In this document: positions 55,950-64,000 of the stretch, piece by piece
Numbering within the stretch: position 1 is the stretch's first letter
Layout: each line of letters opens with the position of its first letter
Source: Deltaproteobacteria bacterium
Lineage (GTDB): Bacteria; Desulfobacterota; GWC2-55-46
Direction of reading: 5' to 3'
Assembly: GCA_015075075.1 (NCBI GenBank)
Contig: JABTVA010000002.1
Span: 129,985-193,984 of the forward strand
DNA: 64,000 nucleotides
The notes under the pieces: model-generated
Seen by the model: the letters and a program-made list of their open reading frames with translations, nothing else
Databases searched by the model: none
What the model was told of the DNA's origin: nothing
Position numbers and translations under genes: made by a program

Positions 55950-56312
55950 ATGAAAGGAAAAGAAGGGTCTTCCTTTTCGAAGGAGGAGCGGCTTCTCCGG
56001 CCCGAAGACTTTACAAGGGTCCGGAAGAGCGGAAAAAGGCTCTCCACCAGGAGCTTTAACCTGTATCTTCTCCAGAACGGGCTCGGCACGAGGAGGCTCG
56101 GGATAGCTGTGAGCGCCAAGACCGGAGGCGCTGTCAAAAGGAACAGGATAAAGAGGCTCCTCCGTGAGTTCTTCAGGCAGAACAAGGCCCTCTTTCCGGA
56201 CTCGACCGACGTATTCATCTCGGTAAAGACCCTCGAGCACGCAGCCGGGCTCAAATGCGTGGAGGAGGAACTTAAAAAGGCGCTCGGCCCGCCGGGGCCG
56301 GCTTCCGGATAG
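55950..56312 (+). CDS. rnpA: Ribonuclease P protein component
   Basis: 120 residues. Family core LLRPEDFTRVRKSGKRLSTR, GIAVSAKTGGAVKRNRIKRL with the RNA-binding RNR motif. It binds the RNase P RNA and tRNA precursor leader. Follows rpmH after 166 bp and leads yidD by two bases, as in most bacteria. Confidence 0.93.
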   Translation: MKGKEGSSFSKEERLLRPEDFTRVRKSGKRLSTRSFNLYLLQNGLGTRRLGIAVSAKTGGAVKRNRIKRLLREFFRQNKALFPDSTDVFISVKTLEHAAGLKCVEEELKKALGPPGPASG

Positions 56313-56314
56313 AA

Positions 56315-56569
56315 ATGCTCAAGCAAGCCCTCATATTACTTATTTCCCTTTACAAGACCCTTATTTCTCCGGTCCTTCCGCCCTCCTGCAGGTTCTACCC
56401 GAGCTGCTCGGAATACGCCAGGGCCTCCATAGAAGCGCACGGCGCCCTCAAGGGGCTTTATCTCGGCACAAGAAGGCTTTTGAAGTGCCACCCTTATCAC
56501 GAGGGCGGACACGACCCGGTGCTTCCCGCGAGGGAAAAACAACTGAACAGGACGCCACAGCATGGATAA
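56315..56569 (+). CDS. yidD: YidD membrane-protein-insertion efficiency factor
   Basis: 84 residues. Short N-terminal hydrophobic stretch (ALILLISLYKTLISP), then the Cys-containing signature PPSCRFYPSCSEYARASIE and KCHPYHEGGHDPV. It assists YidC/Sec insertion at the inner membrane. Overlaps yidC by eight bases. Confidence 0.92.
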   Translation: MLKQALILLISLYKTLISPVLPPSCRFYPSCSEYARASIEAHGALKGLYLGTRRLLKCHPYHEGGHDPVLPAREKQLNRTPQHG

Positions 56570-58114
56570 GAAAGTCTGGATCGCCTTGATACTCTCGATG
56601 GCGGTGCTATTCCTCTACCCTTATTTCATACAGCAGTTCTACCCTGCCCAGGAAGCGCAAAAGACAGCGGAAGAGGCTGCCCCCGCGGAGCGGCAGGCCC
56701 GGGATGCGGCCCCGGCCGTGCCCGCGCCCCCGCCCGTAAAAGAGGTGCGTACGACCGTCGAGACCCCGCTCTTCAGCTCCGTACTTTCCAGCAACGGCGG
56801 CAGCGTAATTAGCTTTGAGCTCAAGAGATACAGCGAGGGGCTTGAGGACGAGCGCATAGTAAACGCCTCGGAGAAGGTCGGAAAGAGGGAATCCTTCGCC
56901 ACGCGCCTTGAGATAAACGGGACCGTAGAGAACATAAGCTTTTCGTCTTCGACAGAGTCGGTCACCATAGATGAGTCCCAGGAGGCCGAGCTCGTCTATA
57001 AAGGGACCTCCTCCACGGGCCTTATCATCGATAAGAGGTATCTCTTCTCAGGCGACACTTACCTCATGGACACCGGGCTGAAGGTCACGAACCCTACGGG
57101 AAATACGATCTCCGTAAGGGCCGAGACGGTCCTTTTTGCCGACGTCTCCGGCACCGACGACACGGGCTACCACCAGGGGCCCGTAATAAAGACCGTGGAC
57201 AAGCTCATAAGGCAGGACGAGGGCGACCCTGCCGCAGCCGGCACGGGGAGGCTTAAGTGGCTGGGCCTTGAGGACAAGTATTTCCTCTCGGCGCTCATAC
57301 CCCAGGCCGAGAAGCAGGTCGCGTGGACCGCGGAAGCGCCGGCGCCCGGCCAGTCAAGGGCCGCTCTCCAGCTCCCCATGACGCTCGCCCCGGGCGAGAC
57401 GGCCTCTTTCAGCTACGGCTCCTTCATAGGCCCAAAGGAGTACGACAGGCTCGTTAAGCAGGGCCTCGGCCTCGAGGAGTCGATAGAGTTCGGCTGGTTC
57501 GACTGGCTCGCCAAGCCCTCCCTGGTCATATTGAACTTCTTCAACAGGTTCCTCGGCACCATGGCTCGCGATAATAGTCCCCACGGTCATAATAAAGATA
57601 CTCTTCTACCCGCTTACGAAAAGAGCCTCAACTCCATGCGCGAGATGCAGAAGATGCAGCCCCAGCTCGCGGCCCTTACGAAAAGCACAAGAATGACAAG
57701 GAGAAGATGAACAAGGAGCTCATGGAGCTCTATAAGCGGAACAAGATAACCCTCCCGGCGGCTGCCTGCCGATGATGCTTCAGATACCCGTGTTTATCGC
57801 GGCTCTACGAGGTGCTCTACGGGCGATAGAGCTCCGGCACGCGCCATTCTTTCTCTGGATACAGGACCTTCGGCCAAGGACCTTATTACATAACGCCCAT
57901 ACTCATGGGCGCGACCATGTTCTTGCAGCAGAAGATGACGCCCACGGCCATGGACCCGGCGCAGCAGAAGATAATGATGTTCCTGCCGCTCATATTCACG
58001 TTCATGTTCCTTACTTTCCCCTCGGGGCTCGTGCTCTACTGGCTCGTGAATAACGTCCTTACCATAGGCCAGCAGTATTACATATACAAGACGCCGGTCA
58101 AGGCAAGGGCCTGA
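56562..58114 (+). CDS. yidC: Membrane protein insertase YidC (several frameshifts in the 3' half)
   Basis: About 515 residues. N-terminal helix ([20 protein letters not shown]), the large periplasmic beta-sandwich domain, then five transmembrane helices carrying the insertase core. The frame is lost at about 57565-57830: restored reading gives MARDNSPHG replaced by [18 protein letters not shown], then [32 protein letters not shown] and the final [20 protein letters not shown] (58020-58080). The gene is essential, so the shifts are probably sequence errors. It folds and inserts inner-membrane proteins. Terminator at 58171. Confidence 0.85.
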
Positions 58115-58170
58115 AAATATAGCAGGGACAAAAGGATTCCGGGGAGGTCCGGACCAAAGCCGAAGAGAAA

Positions 58171-58198
58171 CCCCGGCCCCCAAGGGCCGGGGTTTTTT
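58171..58198 (+). terminator. Rho-independent terminator after yidC
   Basis: CCCCGGCCC pairs with GGGCCGGGG around a short loop (CCAA), followed by six T residues. Compact and GC-rich, 57 bp after the yidC stop and 25 bp before mnmE, whose expression therefore probably needs its own promoter. Confidence 0.87.
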
Positions 58199-58222
58199 AT
58201 TAAGTGCGAATAATCGAAGGCC

Positions 58223-59602
58223 ATGAAAGAAGGAATAACCGACACCATAGCGGCCGTAGCGACCGCCCCGGGGCCGGGCGGCATAGGGGTCATAAGGATA
58301 AGCGGCCCGGACGCCCTCGCCGTTGGGCTTAAGCTATTCAAGCCCGGCATTGACGGCTTGAAAGAGAGATATTTTCATTTAGGCCGCATAACCTCGCCGG
58401 AGGGCGAGCTCCTGGACAGGGGCTTCCTGGTCTTTATGAAGGGGCCCGGTTCTTATACCGGCGAGGACGTGGTTGAACTCCACTGCCACGGCGGGCCGCT
58501 TCTTTTAAGGCAGGTCCTTTCAGCCGCGCTTTCAGCCGGCGCGCGGGCCGCGCTCCCCGGCGAGTTCACGAAGAGGGCCTTCCTCAACGGGAAGATGGAC
58601 CTTGCCGAGGCCGAGGCTGTCTCGGACATGATAACGGCCGAGACGGGGCTATCGCTGGCGGCAGCGCGCGGCAGGCTTGAGGGCGGGCTTTCGCGAAAAG
58701 CGGCTGCCATAAAAGACCCCCTCGTCCGCCTCCTGGCAAGGCTCGAAGCCGAGCTCGATTTCCCCGGCGAGGAGGTCGACAGCCTGCCGGACGAGGCGAT
58801 GAGCGCCTCGATTTCAGCCGCGATGGAATCAATTCTAATGATGCTCAAGACCTTCGACGAGGGTGCGGCGCTTCGCGAAGGCGTGAAGTCGATTATCCTC
58901 GGCAGGCCCAATGCGGGGAAATCGAGCCTGCTGAACGTGCTCCTTCAGGAGGAGCGGGCCATAGTGACGGAACTCCCCGGCACGACGAGGGACGTAATAG
59001 AGGCGGTCCTCGACATGAGAGGCATCCCCGTGAGGCTCATGGACACGGCCGGGCTCAGGGAGCCATGCGACCGCGCTGAGGCGATCGGCATAAAGCTCGC
59101 GAGGGAGAAGACCGCGGAGGCGGGGCTCGTCATATATGTTGCCGACCTCTCCGGCGTTTTTGATGAAGACCTCGCCGTGCTCGAAGGGCTCGCCGGGAAA
59201 AAGCTCGTTATCGCCGCGAACAAGAAAGACCTGCCGGGCGCAAGGACCGAAGAAGCGGAAAAGGCCTTTGCAGGAAGGCCGCTCGTCTTCATCTCCGCCC
59301 TCCAGGAGGAAGGGATCGAGGAGCTTAAGGACCTCGTTTACAGGGAGGTCGCCGGTCACCCGGCCGGCGCATACCCCGCAGCTCCGGGCGAGCTCATCGC
59401 CTCGGCCCGCCACAGGGACTGCCTTTCAGGCTCGCTGCGGGCGCTTGGCAGGGCCCTGGAGGCGGCCCGTTCCGGCCTTCCAAGGGAGTTTGTCGCGGCG
59501 GATATAAGGGAGGCCGTCGGTTCGCTCGGAGCGATAACAGGCGAGACCACGCCGGATGACGTGCTTGAGATCATCTTCAGCTCGTTCTGCATAGGAAAGT
59601 GA
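58223..59602 (+). CDS. mnmE: tRNA modification GTPase MnmE
   Basis: 459 residues. N-terminal folate-binding domain (TIAAVATAPGPGGIGVIRIS), helical domain (GEFTKRAFLNGKMDLAEAEA), G domain with G1 LGRPNAGKSSLLN, G3 DTAGLRE and G4 NKKD, and the catalytic C-terminal Cys in FCIGK. With MnmG it adds carboxymethylaminomethyl to wobble uridine. No mnmG follows; the next gene is an antiporter. Confidence 0.95.
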   Translation: MKEGITDTIAAVATAPGPGGIGVIRISGPDALAVGLKLFKPGIDGLKERYFHLGRITSPEGELLDRGFLVFMKGPGSYTGEDVVELHCHGGPLLLRQVLSAALSAGARAALPGEFTKRAFLNGKMDLAEAEAVSDMITAETGLSLAAARGRLEGGLSRKAAAIKDPLVRLLARLEAELDFPGEEVDSLPDEAMSASISAAMESILMMLKTFDEGAALREGVKSIILGRPNAGKSSLLNVLLQEERAIVTELPGTTRDVIEAVLDMRGIPVRLMDTAGLREPCDRAEAIGIKLAREKTAEAGLVIYVADLSGVFDEDLAVLEGLAGKKLVIAANKKDLPGARTEEAEKAFAGRPLVFISALQEEGIEELKDLVYREVAGHPAGAYPAAPGELIASARHRDCLSGSLRALGRALEAARSGLPREFVAADIREAVGSLGAITGETTPDDVLEIIFSSFCIGK

Positions 59603-59695
59603 ACATTCCAGTCGAAAAATATTAAAATAAATTTTTTGTTCGGGCCGCGTTAGCGTTCGAATGGCTGCAAAGATTGCCTTCAGCAGAAAAAACAT

Positions 59696-61133
59696 ATGCC
59701 GATAGAATACATCTTAATAGGCGTAACGCTCCTACTCATAATCTGCATATTCGCGAGCAAGGCCTCGAGCCTCCTCGGGGTGCCGTCGCTTCTGATATTC
59801 CTTTTGGTAGGGATGCTTGTAGGCTCGGACGGTCTCGGCATCCACTTCGACGACCCTGTGCTCACGCAGGCCATCGGGGTCGTGGCGCTCTCGTTCATAC
59901 TCTTCTCGGGCGGCCTTGATACCAACTGGGAGAGCATTCGTCCGGTCCTCTGGAAAGGTGTCGCCCTTTCAAGCGCCGGGGTGCTCGTAACCGCGCTCCT
60001 TGTGGGGTGGTTCGTCTCAGTTATCACGGATTTCAGCTTCCTTGAGGGGCTTCTCCTCGGCGCGATCGTCTCCTCTACCGACGCGGCCGCGGTCTTCTCC
60101 ATACTCCGCTCAAGAAATGTGAGCCTCAGAAAACCCCTTAAGCCGCTCCTTGAGCTCGAGTCGGGCTCCAACGACCCCATGGCGGTATTTCTTACAATAG
60201 GCGTCATCGGGCTCATCATGACCCGGGGTTTCAGGCTCGTGGACATGGTCCCGCTCTTTCTCCTGCAGGCGTCCATTGGCGCGGTCGCCGGATACGTGAT
60301 GGGCAGGGCCATGATCTATACAGTGAACAGGCTGCAGCTCGAATATGACGGGCTCTATCCGGTCCTCACCCTCTCCTTCGTACTCCTCATCTACGGGGTA
60401 TCGGCCGCGCTCGGAGGGAACGGCTTCCTTTCGGTCTACATAGCCGGGCTCGTCATGGGAAAGAGCGACTTCCTGAAGAGAAGGAGCATACTGGGCTTCC
60501 ACGACGGCCTCCTTGCCTCATGCAGATAGGCATGTTCCTTACGCTCAGGCCCTCGTATTCCCTTCGCGCCTCGTCCCGATAATCAGGGTGGGGCTTCTCA
60601 TCGGCCTTCCTCATAATCGTTGCGAGGCCGATAGCGTCTTCCTCACGCTCTACTTTTTCAAGGTGCCTTTCAGGGACAAGGCCCTGGTATCATGGGTGGG
60701 GCTTCGCGGCGCGGTGCCGATCATTCTCGCGACCTTCCCCTTTGTGGCCGGGGTGGAGGAGGCGGACCTCATTTTCAATATCGTCTTCTTCATAGTCCTC
60801 ACCTCGGCGCTCGTGCAGGGCACGACCATACCGACTATCTCGAAGCTTCTCCAAGTGACCGAGCCCTTCGCGCCCGAGGCCTTCCAGAAGATGGCCGAGC
60901 AGCTCAAGAGCGAGCTTACGCCCGTCGAGGTGCCGGAGAGCTCGGCTGTAATCGGAAAGAAGGTCGTTGACGCGGGCTTCCCGAAAGGCGTGCTCATTGT
61001 CTTCATATGGAGGGACGACAAGTTCATCGTGCCCGACGGAAGGACCGTGCTGGAGAAGAAAGATAAGCTCTTCGTTTTGACCGACAGGGGCTCTTTCGAC
61101 AGGATAAAGTCCGTGCTTTCGGAGAAGATGTAG
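59696..61133 (+). CDS. CPA1-type potassium/proton antiporter (CvrA/NhaP2-like), frameshifted
   Basis: About 480 residues. Twelve-helix antiporter core with the ion-site motif [26 protein letters not shown] and [16 protein letters not shown]. It is followed by a cytosolic TrkA-C domain ([20 protein letters not shown]) and a CorC-like end, as in NhaP2/CvrA K+/H+ antiporters. The frame shifts twice within about 60516-60570: HDGLLASCR is read where a helix (MQIGMFLTL and [11 protein letters not shown]) should continue. It begins 93 bp after mnmE. Confidence 0.8.
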
Positions 61134-61152
61134 GGCCGGGAAAGTTTTTATT

Positions 61153-62079
61153 TCAGGGCTGGACCGGCGAGACGAAGCCGTCGGGCTTTATGGCCAGGAC
61201 AGACGAGGTTATCTTTCCGAGTATTCTTTCCGCGGTATTGCCTATGAGTAGGCCCGGGAGGCCCGCCCTTCCGACGGTCCCCATCACGATGAGTCCGGCC
61301 TTCTTCTCCTTCTGCATGGCCGGGATTATGTCCCAGGGACTCCCCTTCACGAGATGCGTCTCGTGCCTAACGCCGCTCAGGTCAGCCCTGTTCACGATAT
61401 CCTTGAGCCACCGGTCGTGGAGCGAGTGGGTCTCCTTAAGGTAGGTTTCGAGGTCCTGGCTCGACAAGAGGCTCCTTACCCTGTAGAGGCTTTCGGAGAG
61501 GAGCTCCCAGGCGTGGATGATGTGGATGACGCCGCCCCAGGCCCTTGCAACCGCCGCGGCCGCGTCCAGTATCTTTACATTGAGCGCGTTCCTTTCCGGA
61601 TGGTACGGGTCCGGGTCCACTGCCGCCAGTATCCTTTCGAAATGACAGCCCTTCGACGGCTTTGTTATCAATACCGGGCAGGGGCATTTACGGAGGAGGT
61701 GCATGTCGTTGCTGCCCAGAAAGGCGCCCCTCAGGCGTCCGGTCTTTTCAGAGCCCTTTACGACAAGGTCGTGCCCGCCCCTTAATACCTCGCGTATTAT
61801 CTCGATGAACGGCGTCCCGATAAGGAGCTTCGCCTCGGCGTTTACTCCCTCCGTCGAGAGGGATTCGAGCGAGGATTCCATTTGCTCGCCGTCTTCTCTC
61901 GCGACCCTGTTCCAGAGCTCCATGAAGGAATCGTTGCCCTTGAGGTTCGCGGGCAGGTCCTCGATCGCGTCGGCGAGCACGAGAGAGGCCTTCGCGTGGC
62001 GTGCGAGCCTGGAGGCGCACTCGAGGGCGGCCTTTTGCCCCTCCCCTCCCCCTATCGCCAGTATGCTTTCGAGTTTCAT
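61153..62079 (-). CDS. Tandem universal stress protein (UspE-like)
   Basis: 308 residues from ATG 62079 (MKLESILAIGGGEGQ); the open frame reaches 14 codons further upstream. Two Usp domains: the first at 1-145 ends in MHLLRKCPCPVLITKP, the second at 155-305 contains VMGTVGRAGLPGLLIGNTAE, an ATP-binding-type G-x2-G-x9-G-N/S motif. The first domain lacks a clear copy. Probable nucleotide-binding stress protein. Converges with the antiporter gene, separated by 20 bp. Confidence 0.85.
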   Translation of the reverse strand: MKLESILAIGGGEGQKAALECASRLARHAKASLVLADAIEDLPANLKGNDSFMELWNRVAREDGEQMESSLESLSTEGVNAEAKLLIGTPFIEIIREVLRGGHDLVVKGSEKTGRLRGAFLGSNDMHLLRKCPCPVLITKPSKGCHFERILAAVDPDPYHPERNALNVKILDAAAAVARAWGGVIHIIHAWELLSESLYRVRSLLSSQDLETYLKETHSLHDRWLKDIVNRADLSGVRHETHLVKGSPWDIIPAMQKEKKAGLIVMGTVGRAGLPGLLIGNTAERILGKITSSVLAIKPDGFVSPVQP

Positions 62080-62183
62080 TATGAAATGGAGTATATCATT
62101 GCCCCGGCGGTGAGGCAACAAGGACCGGAAAAGCGGCTTTCAAAGGACCGGGGTGAAATGATATTATCGGGCCGGATTAACGG

Positions 62184-62588
62184 ATGAGGAGAAGGAATAT
62201 GCTCGCCAGGATTTCAGCCGCAGTGGTCTTGACCGTAGCCGTAGTCGCGGCCGTATTTTATTTCAACTCGCAAGCGGTGGAGGCGGGCCCGGAAAAAGCG
62301 GCTATCCCGCAGGTCGAGCCCTCAAGGGTCTGCATGGTGCAGGACCGGGTCTCGTTCATGGGGAACATCCCCGTGGAGATAGAGGGGAAGACGTATTTCG
62401 GCTGCTGCCCGAACTGCGTGGGAAGGCTAATGTCTGCCGGAGCGCTCCGCCATGCAATCGACCCGGCCACAGGGAACGTTGTCGATAAGGCCGAGTCCTT
62501 TATAGTTTCAAGGGAAGACGGCACGGTAATGTATTTCGAATCCGAGAAGACGGCCCGCGATTTTCATAAGGCCAAGGAAAGCGACTGA
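62184..62588 (+). CDS. Exported TRASH-like metal-binding protein
   Basis: 134 residues. N-terminal signal anchor or signal peptide (RISAAVVLTVAVVAAVFYF). The mature part has a Cys (SRVCMVQDR) and a CCPNC cluster (IEGKTYFGCCPNCVGRLMSA), the spacing of the TRASH/YHS treble-clef metal-binding families. The C-terminal half (VSREDGTVMYFESEKTARDF) resembles nitrous-oxide-reductase accessory or heavy-metal chaperone modules. Probable periplasmic copper or other metal binding; the partner is unknown. Divergent from the Usp gene with a 104-bp gap. Confidence 0.7.
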   Translation: MRRRNMLARISAAVVLTVAVVAAVFYFNSQAVEAGPEKAAIPQVEPSRVCMVQDRVSFMGNIPVEIEGKTYFGCCPNCVGRLMSAGALRHAIDPATGNVVDKAESFIVSREDGTVMYFESEKTARDFHKAKESD

Positions 62589-62631
62589 TACGGATTCACA
62601 CGAGTTCAGTCTTGCCGGGCCCGGCGCATGC

Positions 62632-63618
62632 TCAGGCGATGTGGGCCTTCCAGAACGACTCCGCCTCCTCGACATCCGCTTTGCTCCCGATAATGAGGGG
62701 CGTCCTCTGGTGGAGTTCCCCTGGCCGTATCTCCATTATCCTTTCGACGCCGTTGGATGAACGGCCTCCGGCCTGCTCGACTATGAAAGAGAGCGGGTTG
62801 GCCTCGTAGAGTAGGCGTAGCTTGCCGTTACGTGATTTCTTGTCCGCCGGGTAGAGGAAGATGCCGCCCTTAAGGAGGTTACGGTGGAAGTCCGAGACGA
62901 GGGAGCCCACGTACCGGGCGGTGTAGTCCTTGCCGTCCGACTTGAGCTTCTCTACATAAGCCCCTGTCCCCGGTAGCCAGTGCTTGCTGTTCCCCTCGTT
63001 TATGCTGAAGATCTTTCCCTTCTCCGGGATCCTGATATCCGGGTGCGAAAGGAGGAACTCCCCGACGCTCGGGTCGAGCGTGAAGCCGTGTACGCCGTGG
63101 CCTGTCGTGTAGACCATCATGGTGCTCGAACCGTAGAGGATGTAGCCTGCCGAGACCTGCTCGACACCGGGCTTGAGGAAGTCGGCGGTAGTGACCTTGC
63201 CGTCCTGGCACCTGAGTATGGAGAATATCGTGCCGACGCTTACGTTCACGTCTATGTTGGATGAGCCGTCGAGAGGGTCGAAAAGAAGGAGGTAGCAGCC
63301 CCTGGGGTACTTGCCGTCCACGTGGATGATATCGTCCATCTCCTCGGAGGCCATCGCGGAGAGATGCCCCCCGTGCTCCATGGCCCTGATGATGGTCTCG
63401 TTCGCGAGCTCGTCGAGCTTCTGGACCTCCTCGCCGTGGATGTTGCTGTTGCCCGACGCCCCGAGTATGTCGATGAGGCCCGCGCGCCTCACCTCCCTTG
63501 ATATGACCTTTGCGGCGGTTACGAGGTCGGAGAAAATCGCCGTGAAGTTTCCGGTAGAGCCCGGGTGCCGCCTCTGCTCTTCAAGAAGGAACTTGGTAAG
63601 GGTCATCCCGATGGACAC
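62632..63618 (-). CDS. fbp: Fructose-1,6-bisphosphatase, class I
   Basis: 328 residues. Metal and substrate motifs: MASEEMDDII, FDPLDGSSNIDVNVSVGTIF and GGIFLYPADKKSRNGKLRLL with YEANPLSFIVEQAGG. Gluconeogenic removal of the 1-phosphate from fructose-1,6-bisphosphate. An ATG at 63606 (MTLTKFLLEEQ) is an equally plausible start. Its promoter is at 63673-63700. Confidence 0.94.
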   Translation of the reverse strand: MSIGMTLTKFLLEEQRRHPGSTGNFTAIFSDLVTAAKVISREVRRAGLIDILGASGNSNIHGEEVQKLDELANETIIRAMEHGGHLSAMASEEMDDIIHVDGKYPRGCYLLLFDPLDGSSNIDVNVSVGTIFSILRCQDGKVTTADFLKPGVEQVSAGYILYGSSTMMVYTTGHGVHGFTLDPSVGEFLLSHPDIRIPEKGKIFSINEGNSKHWLPGTGAYVEKLKSDGKDYTARYVGSLVSDFHRNLLKGGIFLYPADKKSRNGKLRLLYEANPLSFIVEQAGGRSSNGVERIMEIRPGELHQRTPLIIGSKADVEEAESFWKAHIA

Positions 63619-63672
63619 GAAGGGCCCTCCTCTGGAGAATTTTAGAATGAACAGCGTGACCCTGGGCTATAG

Positions 63673-63700
63673 ATTATATACTGAAATCAGGGGATGGCAA
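63673..63700 (-). promoter_or_regulatory. Sigma-70-type promoter of fbp
   Basis: Minus strand: TTGCCA (63700-63695), 16-bp spacer, TATAAT (63678-63673), a perfect -10, about 55 bp before the fbp start. Confidence 0.72.
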
Positions 63701-63862
63701 CCTCAAAAAATTGACTCTTTTCCGGACTTCCTGGTGCGGGAATAAAATGTTACATATTGTCCATATGTCCGCTTTTATCCCGGCGCCTTGATTGCGGAAA
63801 ATCTTAATTTTTAGAAGTTGGATGTGAAGCCCCTTTCGTTCCTTTTGAAAGGAGGGGGCGGA

Positions 63863-64000
63863 GGCCTTTGGCAGCCTGTTAGTACGAGCCTGCCCTGAGG
63901 TCCGGGAATGCAAGCCTTCGAGCATGGACAGCTCGAAAGGCCGGGACTTATCATCCCTAAGGAGGATCTTTCGCTTGTTGCTGCCAAAGGCTGTAGAAGA
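63863..64000 (+). ncRNA. ssrS: Probable 6S RNA (possibly cut by the window end)
   Basis: Long imperfect hairpin closed by CCTTTGGCAGC (63865-63875) paired perfectly with GCTGCCAAAGG (63980-63990). A central internal bubble and an apical stem around CTTCGAGC...GCTCGAAAG follow. CCCTGAGG after the 5' arm and GAGCATG / TCGAAAGGCC near the apex resemble the conserved core of 6S RNA, which sequesters the housekeeping RNA polymerase. No open frame spans it. About 130 nt fits only the lower end of 6S size, and the 3' limit is uncertain; another structured RNA cannot be excluded. Confidence 0.6.

Overview
The window is about 64 kb of GC-rich (roughly 60 %) chromosome from a Gram-negative bacterium. 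It carries type II secretion pseudopilin genes, lipoproteins with lipoboxes, a PEP-CTERM/exosortase (XrtA-type) regulatory set (prsK, prsR, prsT), sigma-54 promoters and a dnaA-dnaN / rpmH-rnpA-yidD-yidC-mnmE origin region. This fits a former deltaproteobacterium (Desulfobacterota) or a related lineage such as Nitrospirota; the sequence alone does not fix the taxon.

Layout. 17-12842 (+) is a co-directional, often overlapping exopolysaccharide operon: five GT4-type glycosyltransferases, an XrtA-associated O-antigen-ligase-like protein, a PaaK-like adenylate-forming enzyme, an asparagine-synthase-type amidotransferase and a fused Gfo/Idh/MocA-SDR protein. 12781-14802 (-) holds a secreted beta-helix protein and a fibronectin-III lipoprotein. 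15000-24123 (+) adds a glycosyltransferase, a YdcF/DUF218 protein, PrsK/PrsR, a UDP-sugar dehydrogenase, a UDP-sugar epimerase and an acyltransferase. 24425-29062 has two paralogous PEP-CTERM proteins on the minus strand, with prsT and a PilZ protein between them. Both paralogs have a matching sigma-54 promoter and two matching upstream dyads, the best regulatory discovery in the window. 29433-33021 (-) is a partial type II secretion block, gspJ-K-L-M, invaded by a 150-bp repeat that now encodes the gspJ leader. 33712-37578 (-) holds a small zincin, a large lipoprotein, an AT-rich TPR-DUF483 gene with a small partner, and tRNA-Ser(UGA). 37781-45123 (-) holds serS, ubiX and a stress block (degP-like, DUF1844, hsp20, clpB). 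45331-52263 (+) holds glnE, an unusual DUF4388-TPR-ExeA-like ATPase membrane protein and glutamate dehydrogenase. 52448-61133 (+) is the replication-origin region with dnaA, a DnaA-trio-type origin, dnaN, rpmH, rnpA, yidD, yidC, mnmE and a K+/H+ antiporter. 61153-64000 holds a tandem Usp protein, a TRASH-like secreted protein, fbp and a probable 6S RNA.

How it works together: the left 24 kb builds, modifies and exports a polysaccharide. PrsK/PrsR with sigma-54 very likely switch on the PEP-CTERM surface proteins made alongside it, with PrsT as the TPR partner. The exosortase itself is not in the window.

Quality caveat: at least twelve genes, including dnaA, yidC, clpB, glnE, gdhA, prsR and prsT, are broken by one-base shifts, several in G or C runs. 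Because essential genes are hit, base-calling or assembly indels are more likely than true pseudogenes. Three dispersed 125-160-bp palindromic repeat families (R1, three copies; R2, two; R3, two) are also present.
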